Shown piece by piece: positions 24,335-33,613 of a stretch of 64,000 bases of DNA. Position numbers and translations under genes: made by a program. Source of the DNA: Aquimarina spongiae (lineage in GTDB: Bacteria > Bacteroidota > Bacteroidia > Flavobacteriales > Flavobacteriaceae); the NCBI RefSeq assembly GCF_900141785.1, contig NZ_FQYP01000009.1, positions 1 through 64,000 on the forward strand, given 5' to 3'. Position 1 is the first letter of the stretch. Each line of letters begins with the position of its first letter. Under the pieces are notes generated by a model. The model was not told the origin of the DNA and did no database searches. It saw only the letters and a program-made list of their open reading frames with translations.

Positions 24335-25144
24335 ATGAATGCGGATTTTGACAACATAATTACAAAGCTAAAGACCAATGATAATTTGATCATTGAGGTA
24401 AAGGACGTAAATACAGGTACCGAAATTGTCAAGGTAAAAGATAGACTAGGGTATCAACAAATTATCGATAAGAACCAATCGGTTGGTGGTCTTTTGGAAC
24501 AAATCAAAAAAGATGGATTTTCTAAAATTCAAATACAACTATTTGAAAGGAGAGGGAATGCAAATGTACGCAAAGGTGTTGCCAAGAATTTCCAGCTTAC
24601 GGAAAAAGAGGAAACACAAGAAGAAGCACCAACGCATAACCCTTCAGTACAACAACCAACAATGAGTTTTCCAAACTACGGCTTAAATGGTCCTGGTGGT
24701 TTATCAGGTCAAGAGTTAATTAATCTCAATGTTGATCGGCACATGCTTGGTTATACAAAACAAGATCTAGAGGTTGAAAAAACAGAGCGTAAACGTCTTG
24801 AAAAAGAAAATGAAGATCTAAAAGAGAAGCTTCGAACTGCTGAACGTCAAAACGATAACAAGGAATTTTGGGGAGGATTAATTAAACAAGTGGCACCAGC
24901 CTTAACCGGACTTGCTACAGCAATGAAACCAGGTTTAAATGGTCCGCAAGTGGTACCAGAGTATGAAGGGATGAAGGGGAATTTAATCAAAGTAATTCAG
25001 GAAGCACCTTCTATTTCTGATGATCAAGGTATGGCGGCTTACAACGTCCTAAATGCTTATGCATTAGAAAACAAAGATCTCATTGAGGAATTAAACGAAT
25101 TATTTACAAAACACGGAATCAACAATGGCAACAATAACGGTTAA
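24335..25144 (+). CDS. Coiled-coil structural or scaffold protein with GLNGPG motifs
   Basis: The 269 residues have an N-terminal beta domain (about 1-90), a linker with GLNGPGG at 116-122, a coiled coil (about 143-175, DLEVEKTERKRLEKENEDLK), a helical region and a second GLNGP at 200-204. The last 20 bases overlap the next gene. Motif sharing with the transglutaminase-like protein and the 22464 protein suggests a common partner or processing site. No family is recognised. Confidence 0.5.
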   Translation: MNADFDNIITKLKTNDNLIIEVKDVNTGTEIVKVKDRLGYQQIIDKNQSVGGLLEQIKKDGFSKIQIQLFERRGNANVRKGVAKNFQLTEKEETQEEAPTHNPSVQQPTMSFPNYGLNGPGGLSGQELINLNVDRHMLGYTKQDLEVEKTERKRLEKENEDLKEKLRTAERQNDNKEFWGGLIKQVAPALTGLATAMKPGLNGPQVVPEYEGMKGNLIKVIQEAPSISDDQGMAAYNVLNAYALENKDLIEELNELFTKHGINNGNNNG

Positions 25145-25310
25145 GGGGAATAATCCATTATCAACGAAACAAAGAACAGAGGCATTACAGTTTATGCAAG
25201 ATCGGTTAACCGATGATGAATTAAGCAAACTTCATCAATTGGCTAAAAGTGAAAAAAGCCGTAATGCGCTTAAATCCAATTGGGGAATGATCCAAAAACT
25301 ATTTATGTAA
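25125..25310 (+). CDS. Small helical protein, 61 residues
   Basis: ATG 25125 lies within the end of the preceding gene (20-base overlap). The product is helical and charged (NPLSTKQRTEALQFMQDRLT). No family is recognised. It is retained because the overlap and 6-bp gap to the next gene fit the operon packing. Confidence 0.5.
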   Translation: MATITVKGNNPLSTKQRTEALQFMQDRLTDDELSKLHQLAKSEKSRNALKSNWGMIQKLFM

Positions 25311-25316
25311 ATCGAT

Positions 25317-25910
25317 ATGGCCACAGCAACGAAATCAAAAAACACGAAAAGTAAAAAGGCGGTAAGCACGGTAAAAAAGGGTTTAGCTACGGCCGGAGGA
25401 TCTATAGTGCGTAATCCTATGACAACGGTTTATGTTATTGGGGGTGCTATAGCAGTGTATCTATTGTATAAAACTTTTAAGGGAATTAACTCCGCTGGAG
25501 AGGCAGTAGGAGAGTTTTTTAATCCTGATTTTGACAATAGTGTTGATGTTGGCCCAATTAATAATTCAGGAGCTACGATTTCAATTGAACAAGCGAGGAT
25601 TTTTGCAAATCAACTACTTGGGGCAATGAATTACCAAAACCCATTCTTTGGATGGCATGGTACTGATGAAGATACTATCCTTGAAGTATTCAAAAGAATC
25701 ACTCCTGCTGATTTCAGATTGATTTATAATGTATTTGGTCAAAAAGATTACAACGGGGTAGGATCACCGCCTGATAATGTAATTGGAAGTATACAAATTT
25801 CTAGTCCAAGGGACTTAGTCTTCTGGTTGAATTCGGAATTAAGCTTTACAGATGGTGAGGTTTACCGTGTAGTAAAAAAGATAGTGAATGACGCAGGATT
25901 TGCGTTTTAA
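25317..25910 (+). CDS. Membrane-anchored protein with an annexin-like segment
   Basis: The 197 residues have a basic N-terminus (KSKNTKSKKAVSTVKKG), a membrane helix (about 36-53, TTVYVIGGAIAVYLLY) and a helical C-terminal domain containing GTDEDTILEVFKRITPADFR, which resembles the core of an annexin repeat (GTDE..I..vl...). Annexin-like domains are known in some bacteria. Here only one repeat-like unit is seen, so a chance match is possible. A virion-membrane protein is inferred from the operon. Confidence 0.5.
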   Translation: MATATKSKNTKSKKAVSTVKKGLATAGGSIVRNPMTTVYVIGGAIAVYLLYKTFKGINSAGEAVGEFFNPDFDNSVDVGPINNSGATISIEQARIFANQLLGAMNYQNPFFGWHGTDEDTILEVFKRITPADFRLIYNVFGQKDYNGVGSPPDNVIGSIQISSPRDLVFWLNSELSFTDGEVYRVVKKIVNDAGFAF

Positions 25911-25921
25911 AATATTCAGTT

Positions 25922-26332
25922 ATGAAACAATTTTCATGTCCAACAAATGCAATTCAAGTACCTATGAAAACGAGTAGTAAAAAAGTCAAAGTTATCGATA
26001 TACAGGGAAATCCTTTAGAGGGAGTTCATGTGATCAGTGAAGTTTCCAACTTCGCTACTATAACAAATGCTCTTGGTACTGCAATGGTGCAATATCAAGG
26101 AGGTGAGAATATCATGTTTTCACATCTAGGAAAAGAAACCAAAGTGGTACCAGTAAATCAAATCACTTCAGATATCATTTTGGAAGATAGTATCGAGGCC
26201 TTGGATGATGTCATTATTATCTCAAAGCCAAAACCGAAAACTTCAAGCATGTGGCTTTGGGGTCTTCTGGTAGTAGGTGGAATACTTGTAATGAGAAATA
26301 GTCAAAACCAACCTAAAAAAGTAAATCTGTAA
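25922..26332 (+). CDS. CarboxypepD_reg-like domain protein with TonB-box-like segment and membrane anchor
   Basis: Residues 21-90 (KKVKVIDIQGNPLEGVHVIS, ATITNALGTAMVQY, SHLGKETKVV) have the pattern of the CarboxypepD_reg-like domain found at the N-terminus of SusC-type TonB-dependent receptors. They are followed by EALDDVIIISK (92-102), which matches the LDEVVV TonB-box region of those receptors. A membrane helix, MWLWGLLVVGGILVM (110-124), and a basic tail end the protein. No beta-barrel follows. A virion or membrane protein that imitates a receptor N-terminus is my inference. Confidence 0.6.
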   Translation: MKQFSCPTNAIQVPMKTSSKKVKVIDIQGNPLEGVHVISEVSNFATITNALGTAMVQYQGGENIMFSHLGKETKVVPVNQITSDIILEDSIEALDDVIIISKPKPKTSSMWLWGLLVVGGILVMRNSQNQPKKVNL

Positions 26333-26335
26333 ACA

Positions 26336-26866
26336 TTGAAAATAACAAAAGATCATATCATAATGGGTGGTATTACAATAGCAGGTCTCGCATTGTTACT
26401 AAGAAATCAATTCCAAGGTCCAGTATGGGATCCAGTTTCTGAAGAAAGGATAAAGAAGCTGCATCCAGCTGTTCAAGCTAAAGCAAGGAAATTCCTGAAC
26501 CTGGCGGCAAAAGAAGGAATTTATCTACGTGTAACTGATGGGATACGAACTTTTGCAGAGCAAGAAGCTATATACGCTCAAGGAAGAACTAAACCAGGAG
26601 AGATTGTGACGGATGCCAGAGGTGGTCAGTCCTATCATAATTATGGTTTGGCAATAGATGTTGTACCAATGGTTAATGGTCAACCTAATTATGATGATGA
26701 TTATATCAGAATATCACAAATCGGTAAATCACTTGGGTTTACATGGGGTGGTCATTTTAGAAGAACCGATAAACCACATTTTCACTTGTCATTTGGTTTT
26801 AGGATTGCAGAGTTACAGAACAAGGTATCAAAAAACGAACTCACAAACGGATTTGTAAACGTATAA
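26336..26866 (+). CDS. Membrane-anchored M15-family peptidoglycan peptidase
   Basis: The 176 residues start with a membrane helix (about 8-25, HIIMGGITIAGLALLL) followed by an M15 domain. The zinc motif SYHNYGLAIDVVP (SxHxxGxAxD) and WGGHFRRTDKPHFHLSFG (HxH) mark the L-alanyl-D-glutamate or D-Ala-D-Ala endopeptidase type (Peptidase_M15_4) known from phage endolysins. TTG 26336 is needed for the full N-terminus; ATG 26363 would trim the anchor. A membrane anchor on such an enzyme suggests a virion entry lysin or a membrane-tethered lysis protein. Confidence 0.8.
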   Translation: MKITKDHIIMGGITIAGLALLLRNQFQGPVWDPVSEERIKKLHPAVQAKARKFLNLAAKEGIYLRVTDGIRTFAEQEAIYAQGRTKPGEIVTDARGGQSYHNYGLAIDVVPMVNGQPNYDDDYIRISQIGKSLGFTWGGHFRRTDKPHFHLSFGFRIAELQNKVSKNELTNGFVNV

Positions 26867-26875
26867 AACGGGAAT

Positions 26876-27103
26876 ATGTTATTACTAGGGAAAACAGCAT
26901 ATCGATTCACCGCTGGAGGATCAGGAGGGGGTGGTACAAAAACACCTCTAGAAATTGATTTAGGGTTAATCACCATTGCCGGAGATTTTCCCACCGATGA
27001 TGACATTGCTAATGCTATTAACCAGCACCCTACACCTATAAACGTTACTTCAGATCGATTAGTGATTTTCAGTTTTGAATACCAAAAAGAAATTGTGAAC
27101 TAA
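26876..27103 (+). CDS. Hypothetical small late protein, 75 residues
   Basis: The N-terminus is hydrophobic, then a Gly-rich hinge (TAGGSGGGGTK) precedes a short beta/alpha segment. It overlaps the next gene by one base. No family is recognised. Confidence 0.45.
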   Translation: MLLLGKTAYRFTAGGSGGGGTKTPLEIDLGLITIAGDFPTDDDIANAINQHPTPINVTSDRLVIFSFEYQKEIVN

Positions 27104-27585
27104 TGAAAGTAAAATTCTTACTAAATATTGAGTCGGGAACTTTTGGAGCTGGTCAAACGCAAGTTACCAGAGCTAACGTAATCAAGATTGATGATTTTAG
27201 ACCAGTCCCTAATCATGACCTTTCCAGAGGGGTAAACAATACATACACCAAGTATTTGGATAAGGACGTATTTAGTATTTGTTATTTACTAACAGGACTT
27301 CAATTATTTCAAAACAGTGTACCTACCGGATACAATTCAGGATTTAGACATAATCTAAATATAGAGGATTACGTAAAGACAGAGGTAAAAATAATCAATG
27401 CAGATGAAGGTGACATTTTTGGAGGTGGATTCCATTCTTTAGAAAGCATTTTCGGAGCAAGGGAAATAGGATTTTTAGCCAATGATTTAGTGTTTGGAGT
27501 AAGTGTCGATGATGCTATCATCGATGTTACCAAGGAATACTTATTTCATTTACAATATACACATAATAGCTCACCAGCATTTTAG
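27103..27585 (+). CDS. Hypothetical late protein, 160 residues, before the spike
   Basis: Predicted beta-rich, with the segments MKVKFLLNIESGTFGAGQTQ and IGFLANDLVFGVSVDDAI. It lies 2 bp before the giant spike gene and may be its base or connector. No family is recognised. Confidence 0.45.
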   Translation: MKVKFLLNIESGTFGAGQTQVTRANVIKIDDFRPVPNHDLSRGVNNTYTKYLDKDVFSICYLLTGLQLFQNSVPTGYNSGFRHNLNIEDYVKTEVKIINADEGDIFGGGFHSLESIFGAREIGFLANDLVFGVSVDDAIIDVTKEYLFHLQYTHNSSPAF

Positions 27586-27587
27586 TA

Positions 27588-30500
27588 ATGAAGAGATTAA
27601 TTGTACTTATAATATTATTCATAGTAAGTTTTGGTCAGGCTCAAAACACTAGAGTCCTTGGACCAAATACCAGAGTTGTAGGTTTGGATACCATTACAAG
27701 TGACCATGCCTTAACCATAGATCCAATAACTAGGAGATTAAAGTTAACTGAAATTCAGGCAGCTACTGGTACTTCTAGTTTAGAACAATATGCAGAAGTA
27801 AATGCCTTTCCAGCTACAGGAAACACCTTAGTATTGTATTATGCTCAGGATAACAGATCCTTATATACCTGGGATGCCACCAATACAAACTATGTTAAGA
27901 CTTATGCAGGTCTTGAAAACCTTACGGCAGGAAATTATATCGATATACAAGGAACAAGTACAGATCCAATAATCAATGTAGTAACATCTCAATTTGTAAA
28001 TTCTGCTGATTTTGCCCCTGTTCGAAATAGTGCTATAAACAATACATTAAACAATGTTTCTTTAACTGGGCAATTACAAAGATTCCCAGTTACCTATAGA
28101 ACTTTTGGTTCAAGTGATATTTTCACCGCAGGATCACTAGAAAATCTACTAGCAACGATCAATTATGAGACGGATTTTATTGCGATCCAATCAACAGGAA
28201 TTACTTATTTATTGATAAAAAATACGGTAGGTGTTGAGTTAAATAGAGTTCTTAACACAGAAGGAAACATTGTAAACTTTTCATTTTATCGGTTTTATAG
28301 TGATCGTAATATCTTTTCTAATCGATACGGGATATTTAATATCAATACTACTCCTGTAAGCTTTACTAATATTAGTCCAGAATATACGGCCTATAGCTAT
28401 AACGGTGCAGATGATGGAGTAGGTAATGTACTCTTTGCTACTTCAGATGTAACCGCTCAGTATACAGTTCTGTATTCTGTAGTTGCCGCAGTTAGTAGTT
28501 CTGGTACCGGAGGGGCAAACCAACAACTTTCCAGAGCAGGGGATGTGATTTCTCTGCAAAATGGAGGAAGTGTAGATATTTCAGACAAGCAGGATAATCT
28601 AGTAAGCGGTACGAGTCTAAAAACGGTTAACGGAGAAAACTTGCTAGGTTCAGGGAATATTGTCGTAAGTGGTGGTTCTGGTGGGTCTACCAATCCTAAT
28701 GAATTTGTAGTATCCAATATATCAGATTTAACCAATCCGGCCAATGCTGGTAAAATTGCGTGTATACAAAGTAGTTTGACACAAACCGAAGATATTACCC
28801 TTGCTAATAGTTTGATATTAAAAGACTGCGGTGGGGTATTATTGGTAAACGGTTTTAGATTAACAGGTCAAGACAATGGATTAATACCAGACGGGAAAAA
28901 AGTATTAATCGATGCTTTTACCGGAACTATTGATGGTACCTGGAACACTCCTTCTTTAATTTATTCTACAAACTTTGGATTGATCGGTGATGCCAAAGAA
29001 CTAAAAGACGGAGCAATGACAAGCGGTAGTGCTGTTTTAACTTCTGCTACTGCTAATTTTACGGCTGCTGATATAGGAAAAGTTATAGGGGTAAGAGCTA
29101 CTCAAAATGAATTTAACCCTGTGCAACCTTCTAATTCAAGAGGGACTACTATAGCAACAATTGTAAGTGTAGAAAGTGCTACTTCATGTACATTATCTGT
29201 TGCCGCTACTCGAACAGAATCAGGAACATTGTTTAGATATGGATCTGATAATTTTACGGCAGGGATGAATGCTTTGTACGTAAGAAATCAGAAGCCAGGT
29301 ACATTTATCTTTTCGCAAGGAAAGTATATGAAAACCGAAGTGGATTACAATAGCTTAAATCCTCCAGTAACTCGATTCGGTAGTATTCCTAATAACTGGC
29401 ACATTGGCGTAGGTACAGATGATATCCACGTTAGGGGAGAAGCAGCTACAATAATGAGTTTACCGAATAACTTAGATGGGGTTCATTCATTTACTTTAAA
29501 AGATACCCATAGATCAAGCGTTAAGAATTTAATTTTTGATGGTGAATTTCAATATCATAATCACGTAGGAAATTTTGCAGATGAAGCACAACACGGATTA
29601 GTAATCCAAACCGCAGCTTACAATTGCACGGTTAAGGATGTAGATATAGTTAATTACACTGGGGATGGTATTTATATGAGTGGTGATTTACAATTCACCA
29701 ATGCTATCAAAGGTAGTGGTGCCACTGGATACCCTGGAGTATCTGAATTTGTAACTGGCTCAATAGATGAAACAACAGGACAGTTTGTAGTGGATGCCAC
29801 TAAAGCAAGAACTAATGTTCTGATTGATGTTACCGGTTTTCAGTTTGAAAATACAAGAGCTATAAATCCAAGTAGGGATGGTGCTAGACATTACCAGTTT
29901 TCCGGATCTTCTTTTGCTGGATGGTCAGGTCTTAAAAATCCGATATATAAAGCATACTATTATGGATCAGGTGGCCAAGCGGATTTTATAGGCGTAAGTG
30001 AAGAAAGAGAGTTTTATAAAACATATACTTTTCCTGATGGTGTAGAATCGATGCTATTGGTGATTGATTCGCCAGATGATTTAACGGTTATTGATGCACA
30101 ATTACGCGCGAATGTAGATCCAAGAGGTACGGTTATGGATAACGTTAATGTTTCCGATTGTGGCAGACATGGAGCGGCCAATTTAAGTTCGTATACCACC
30201 TGGACAAACTCAGTTATTGAAAATATAGGTAATACACTTCCTGCTTTTGGTATTAACATTGAAGATCAAAGAAGATCTGCAACAAATTACTTATTCCAAA
30301 ACTTGACATTTAGAGATTGTTACAGTGGTGGGTTGAATCTAGTAGGTACCGTAAATGTAGATGTTATTGCATGTAAGTTTGAGGGTACAACAGATCCTGG
30401 AAGATTATTGCATCCTGATTATATGGGTGCCATCGGTGGATGGAGAGGTAGAAACTTTAAAGCGATTGGTAACTATATAAACCGAGGGACATTTAGTGTA

Positions 30501-32906
30501 GGAAGATCTGGGGTGTATTCCGATAATATTGTGCATTATGGTAGCCTTGCATTTGAAGCCAACGGAGCTGTATTTAGGGATGGACAATTACATCAAACAG
30601 TGGTAACAAATGTTGGAGGGCAAAGCGTAAACCATAGAACATTGTCTTACTTACAAGACACTAGAATGACATACGATAGAAGTATGGGTGTTGTTTTTAC
30701 CAATACTAATATGTATTATAACATTGAAAATGTTGAAGTAATCGCAAATGAAGTTAGTAGACTAAACAATGAGGTTACACCAGATGCATACGAAGAAATA
30801 GTATTGGACGGTAATAATTATTTGTTCAATCAAACACCAGCACCGACTTTAGACTTTGGGGGTATAATAGAAAACCTTAAATTCAGTGGAGCGCGACCTG
30901 TTAGAAGTTCTAGGGATTTTGTGTCCAATAATGATTGGCCAGTAACAGATTACTACGGTAAAAACTATAGTGAATCATCAATTACCTTATCCTACGGGTT
31001 TCCAAAAGATAGAACTATTGAAAACCTTACTATCGATGGTTGGTTGGATCTAGGGCTTACCCAGTTCGAAAACAGTGCTATTTCTGCAACACCAACACTT
31101 ACTTTTGAGAATTTAAGAATAACTATTCCAGCAAGCGAATTTGATTGGACAAATACTGGCGCTTATGTATTTGAAACCAGAGCAAAGAATGTAAACGTAG
31201 TCATCAATAAAGGATTGTTTGATCTACAGCAAACTAGTGGCGTTATCGGTTCATCGAATAGATTCGTGCGATTTGCACAACTTGGGTTTTTAGAGTGTAA
31301 CGATTGTACATTCAAAAGTGCAAGCCCTAAGACAATTGATTTCAATAACACATTACAGTTTCCAGCTTCCACAGGACCAATCACCTTAAGAAATCCTCAA
31401 CTTGAAAATATCACCTTTATACCAAGGCCACAGGATCAGATCATCTTTACCGATGCACCTGATGGATCAGAAACGATCATTAATGCTGGTACTAATGTAA
31501 CGGTTAACGGAACGGGAACTACAGGTGATCCCTATGTAATCAACTCTACTGCTTCCGGAAGTGGTGCAAGCGGTTGGGAACAAACAGGAACTACAACCTT
31601 TACTAACCAGGATCTTGTATCAGTTAATAATGGTAAGCTTTTGATCGATGGGGTAAATGAAAATGCCATTGTTTACAAAAGAACAGGTACCATAGGAACC
31701 GGAAATCATGTTGATCCTGTTTTTGAAACAGGTAGAATTGTTGGTACCGGAATAGGCGAGCCGACATGGAGAATACTTTATAGTGATAGTGGAAGTGATA
31801 CTAATGAATATAATTCAGGAGAATCCTTAATTTTTGCAGTGGAACCTTCGGGAACGACAGCCAGTGTACGACGAAAAGTAGGGTCTCACTTCGAAGGATT
31901 TATCGATGGTCAATCAGAGCCGTTTTTTAGAATGGAAAGTATTGACTTAGATCCAGGTGTAGGGGTAACCCAAAGTGTTCGTTTACGTATGGGGCCAGGT
32001 GGTACCACAGCTAACGATGTAGAATTAATTCGTCGAGGTGCAAATCAGTTATCTCTAGCTTTAGGAGGTAGTAATAAGTGGACTACTTTTGCTGATGGAT
32101 TCCAATTAGAAAGTGGAATAACCGCGAACTACGTGAACACTCCAACGACACCATCAAACCCCGGAACCGGAGTAATTAAAGTATACAATAAAAATGGGGT
32201 GTTGACTCAGTTGGATGATACTGGTACCGAAACCTCATTGGCTGGTGGTGGTGCTTTTGATCCAACTACGGATAAAATCTTGAGTGATGGTGATAACTTA
32301 TCTCCATTATTAGGAGTCTCAAATACAGTAGGAGCAAACAGTTTTCAAGGTGACTTTTATGTACTGAATGGGATCGTGTATTTACGATCAAGAAATGCAA
32401 CCACAAGCACAAATTCATCAATGCGAATAGTTGCCAGTGCACTAGATCCAGTATCAGATGCTACAGTGGATTTAGGAGGTTCTATAACTACACGATGGAG
32501 AAATTTAAGATTATCGGGAACAGTTTTCGCAACTGGTTTAAACGCTGGTGGTAGTGGTACGGGATTTTTAAAAGATAATGGTACCGTAGATACCAATTCG
32601 TACTTACGTACTCCGACTATAGCACAGTACGGTATAAACAGAACAGCCACTATTAATGAAGCCAATGGAACGGTAAACTTCAACAATGGAGCGACTTTAA
32701 CTTATACTATTCCTGCAAGTTCAAGCGTAAGCTTTCCTTTAGGAGCAAAGATTCTTGTAAATAATGAAAATGCAACTTCAGTAACCTTAACACCTGATAC
32801 TGGTGTAACATTAGTTGGAGCATCCGATGGTGTATTAAACAATGATCAGGCTGCAATATTGGTACACATGACCACAGATGAATGGTTAGTAATAAAACTG
32901 AATTAA
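27588..32906 (+). CDS. Giant beta-helix spike/receptor-binding protein with a Sec signal peptide
   Basis: The 1772-residue protein starts MKRLIVLIILFIVSFGQAQN, a typical signal peptide with cleavage near residue 19. A central right-handed beta-helix (about 480-1250) resembles pectate-lyase-type tailspikes: AANFTAADIGKVIGV-like entry domain, then VHSFTLKDTHRSSVKNLIFD and VKDVDIVNYTGDGIYMSG coils. Gly/Thr-rich beta repeats follow, then a C-terminal head with LTYTIPASSSVSFPLGAKIL that ends in WLVIKLN. In tailed phages such proteins bind or cleave surface polysaccharide. A cleavable export signal on a spike is unusual. It occupies about 5.3 kb of the late operon. Confidence 0.78.
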   Translation: MKRLIVLIILFIVSFGQAQNTRVLGPNTRVVGLDTITSDHALTIDPITRRLKLTEIQAATGTSSLEQYAEVNAFPATGNTLVLYYAQDNRSLYTWDATNTNYVKTYAGLENLTAGNYIDIQGTSTDPIINVVTSQFVNSADFAPVRNSAINNTLNNVSLTGQLQRFPVTYRTFGSSDIFTAGSLENLLATINYETDFIAIQSTGITYLLIKNTVGVELNRVLNTEGNIVNFSFYRFYSDRNIFSNRYGIFNINTTPVSFTNISPEYTAYSYNGADDGVGNVLFATSDVTAQYTVLYSVVAAVSSSGTGGANQQLSRAGDVISLQNGGSVDISDKQDNLVSGTSLKTVNGENLLGSGNIVVSGGSGGSTNPNEFVVSNISDLTNPANAGKIACIQSSLTQTEDITLANSLILKDCGGVLLVNGFRLTGQDNGLIPDGKKVLIDAFTGTIDGTWNTPSLIYSTNFGLIGDAKELKDGAMTSGSAVLTSATANFTAADIGKVIGVRATQNEFNPVQPSNSRGTTIATIVSVESATSCTLSVAATRTESGTLFRYGSDNFTAGMNALYVRNQKPGTFIFSQGKYMKTEVDYNSLNPPVTRFGSIPNNWHIGVGTDDIHVRGEAATIMSLPNNLDGVHSFTLKDTHRSSVKNLIFDGEFQYHNHVGNFADEAQHGLVIQTAAYNCTVKDVDIVNYTGDGIYMSGDLQFTNAIKGSGATGYPGVSEFVTGSIDETTGQFVVDATKARTNVLIDVTGFQFENTRAINPSRDGARHYQFSGSSFAGWSGLKNPIYKAYYYGSGGQADFIGVSEEREFYKTYTFPDGVESMLLVIDSPDDLTVIDAQLRANVDPRGTVMDNVNVSDCGRHGAANLSSYTTWTNSVIENIGNTLPAFGINIEDQRRSATNYLFQNLTFRDCYSGGLNLVGTVNVDVIACKFEGTTDPGRLLHPDYMGAIGGWRGRNFKAIGNYINRGTFSVGRSGVYSDNIVHYGSLAFEANGAVFRDGQLHQTVVTNVGGQSVNHRTLSYLQDTRMTYDRSMGVVFTNTNMYYNIENVEVIANEVSRLNNEVTPDAYEEIVLDGNNYLFNQTPAPTLDFGGIIENLKFSGARPVRSSRDFVSNNDWPVTDYYGKNYSESSITLSYGFPKDRTIENLTIDGWLDLGLTQFENSAISATPTLTFENLRITIPASEFDWTNTGAYVFETRAKNVNVVINKGLFDLQQTSGVIGSSNRFVRFAQLGFLECNDCTFKSASPKTIDFNNTLQFPASTGPITLRNPQLENITFIPRPQDQIIFTDAPDGSETIINAGTNVTVNGTGTTGDPYVINSTASGSGASGWEQTGTTTFTNQDLVSVNNGKLLIDGVNENAIVYKRTGTIGTGNHVDPVFETGRIVGTGIGEPTWRILYSDSGSDTNEYNSGESLIFAVEPSGTTASVRRKVGSHFEGFIDGQSEPFFRMESIDLDPGVGVTQSVRLRMGPGGTTANDVELIRRGANQLSLALGGSNKWTTFADGFQLESGITANYVNTPTTPSNPGTGVIKVYNKNGVLTQLDDTGTETSLAGGGAFDPTTDKILSDGDNLSPLLGVSNTVGANSFQGDFYVLNGIVYLRSRNATTSTNSSMRIVASALDPVSDATVDLGGSITTRWRNLRLSGTVFATGLNAGGSGTGFLKDNGTVDTNSYLRTPTIAQYGINRTATINEANGTVNFNNGATLTYTIPASSSVSFPLGAKILVNNENATSVTLTPDTGVTLVGASDGVLNNDQAAILVHMTTDEWLVIKLN

Positions 32907-32927
32907 TAACCCAAGATAAAAACAACC

Positions 32928-33215
32928 ATGCAAAGCGATAACAACAAAAGTTTGAGAGGTTCTATTAGTAGTATCATTCAGGTGCTTATTGGAGCTGCTA
33001 TCATTAGCACTATGGGATTTCAAATGAATGCCAGCAAAAATATTGCTGTGATGCAAACCGAAATGTCAATGATCAATAGTAGCCTAAAGGAACTTAAAAC
33101 CTCCAAAAAGGAGTATGTGGTGTTGATGCAACAAATTACAAGAGACCAGGATAAACTTAAAATCGAGGTTTCTAACATTAAGGAAAAAATTAGAGTATTA
33201 GAACTAGCAAATTAG
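32928..33215 (+). CDS. Single-span membrane protein with C-terminal coiled coil
   Basis: The 95 residues have one membrane helix (about 12-28, SIIQVLIGAAIISTMGF) and a coiled coil (about 37-92, KEYVVLMQQITRDQDKLKIE). The form recalls Rz/spanin-type or haemolysin XhlA-type phage proteins, but there is no firm match. It follows the spike gene by 21 bp. Confidence 0.5.
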   Translation: MQSDNNKSLRGSISSIIQVLIGAAIISTMGFQMNASKNIAVMQTEMSMINSSLKELKTSKKEYVVLMQQITRDQDKLKIEVSNIKEKIRVLELAN

Positions 33216-33220
33216 GAATC

Positions 33221-33613
33221 ATGGAAATAATTAAAGGATTAGCAATCGCATTTTTATTGGTTACAATAATCAAACTGATTATATACCAATACAATAAAAG
33301 AATCGGTAAAATTACGGGCAAATTTGACTGGGTATACTTCGCAAGGGATAATTGGATGGATTATGTCATTAATTTAGGATTAGGATTAATTGTGTATTTG
33401 TATGATCATGACGCATTTAATACAATAAACTATGTACTGGAGACCTTTGAAACGAAATGGAGAATCCCTCATATAGAAAATAAAGGATTCTATTTTGTGC
33501 TGACACCTATTATAGTCGCTGCAGTTACTTTTTTTGCTTTTAGAAAGAAAGTGTCTATACCTATCCAAATGTTGGTAACGCCCCATAAACAACAAACACC
33601 GGAGCAATCATGA
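33221..33613 (+). CDS. Small membrane protein, holin-like
   Basis: The 130 residues contain an N-terminal helix (about 3-20) and two further hydrophobic segments (about 48-65 and 92-109), then a polar tail (TPHKQQTPEQS). Size and topology fit a phage holin, and the position beside the coiled-coil membrane protein agrees, but no signature is present. It overlaps the next gene by 4 bases. Confidence 0.45.
   Translation: MEIIKGLAIAFLLVTIIKLIIYQYNKRIGKITGKFDWVYFARDNWMDYVINLGLGLIVYLYDHDAFNTINYVLETFETKWRIPHIENKGFYFVLTPIIVAAVTFFAFRKKVSIPIQMLVTPHKQQTPEQS

Noticed and set aside
27588..32906. Spike gene as a host adhesin unrelated to the element
   Set aside because: It lies within the uninterrupted late operon with 2- to 22-bp gaps, so it belongs to the element.
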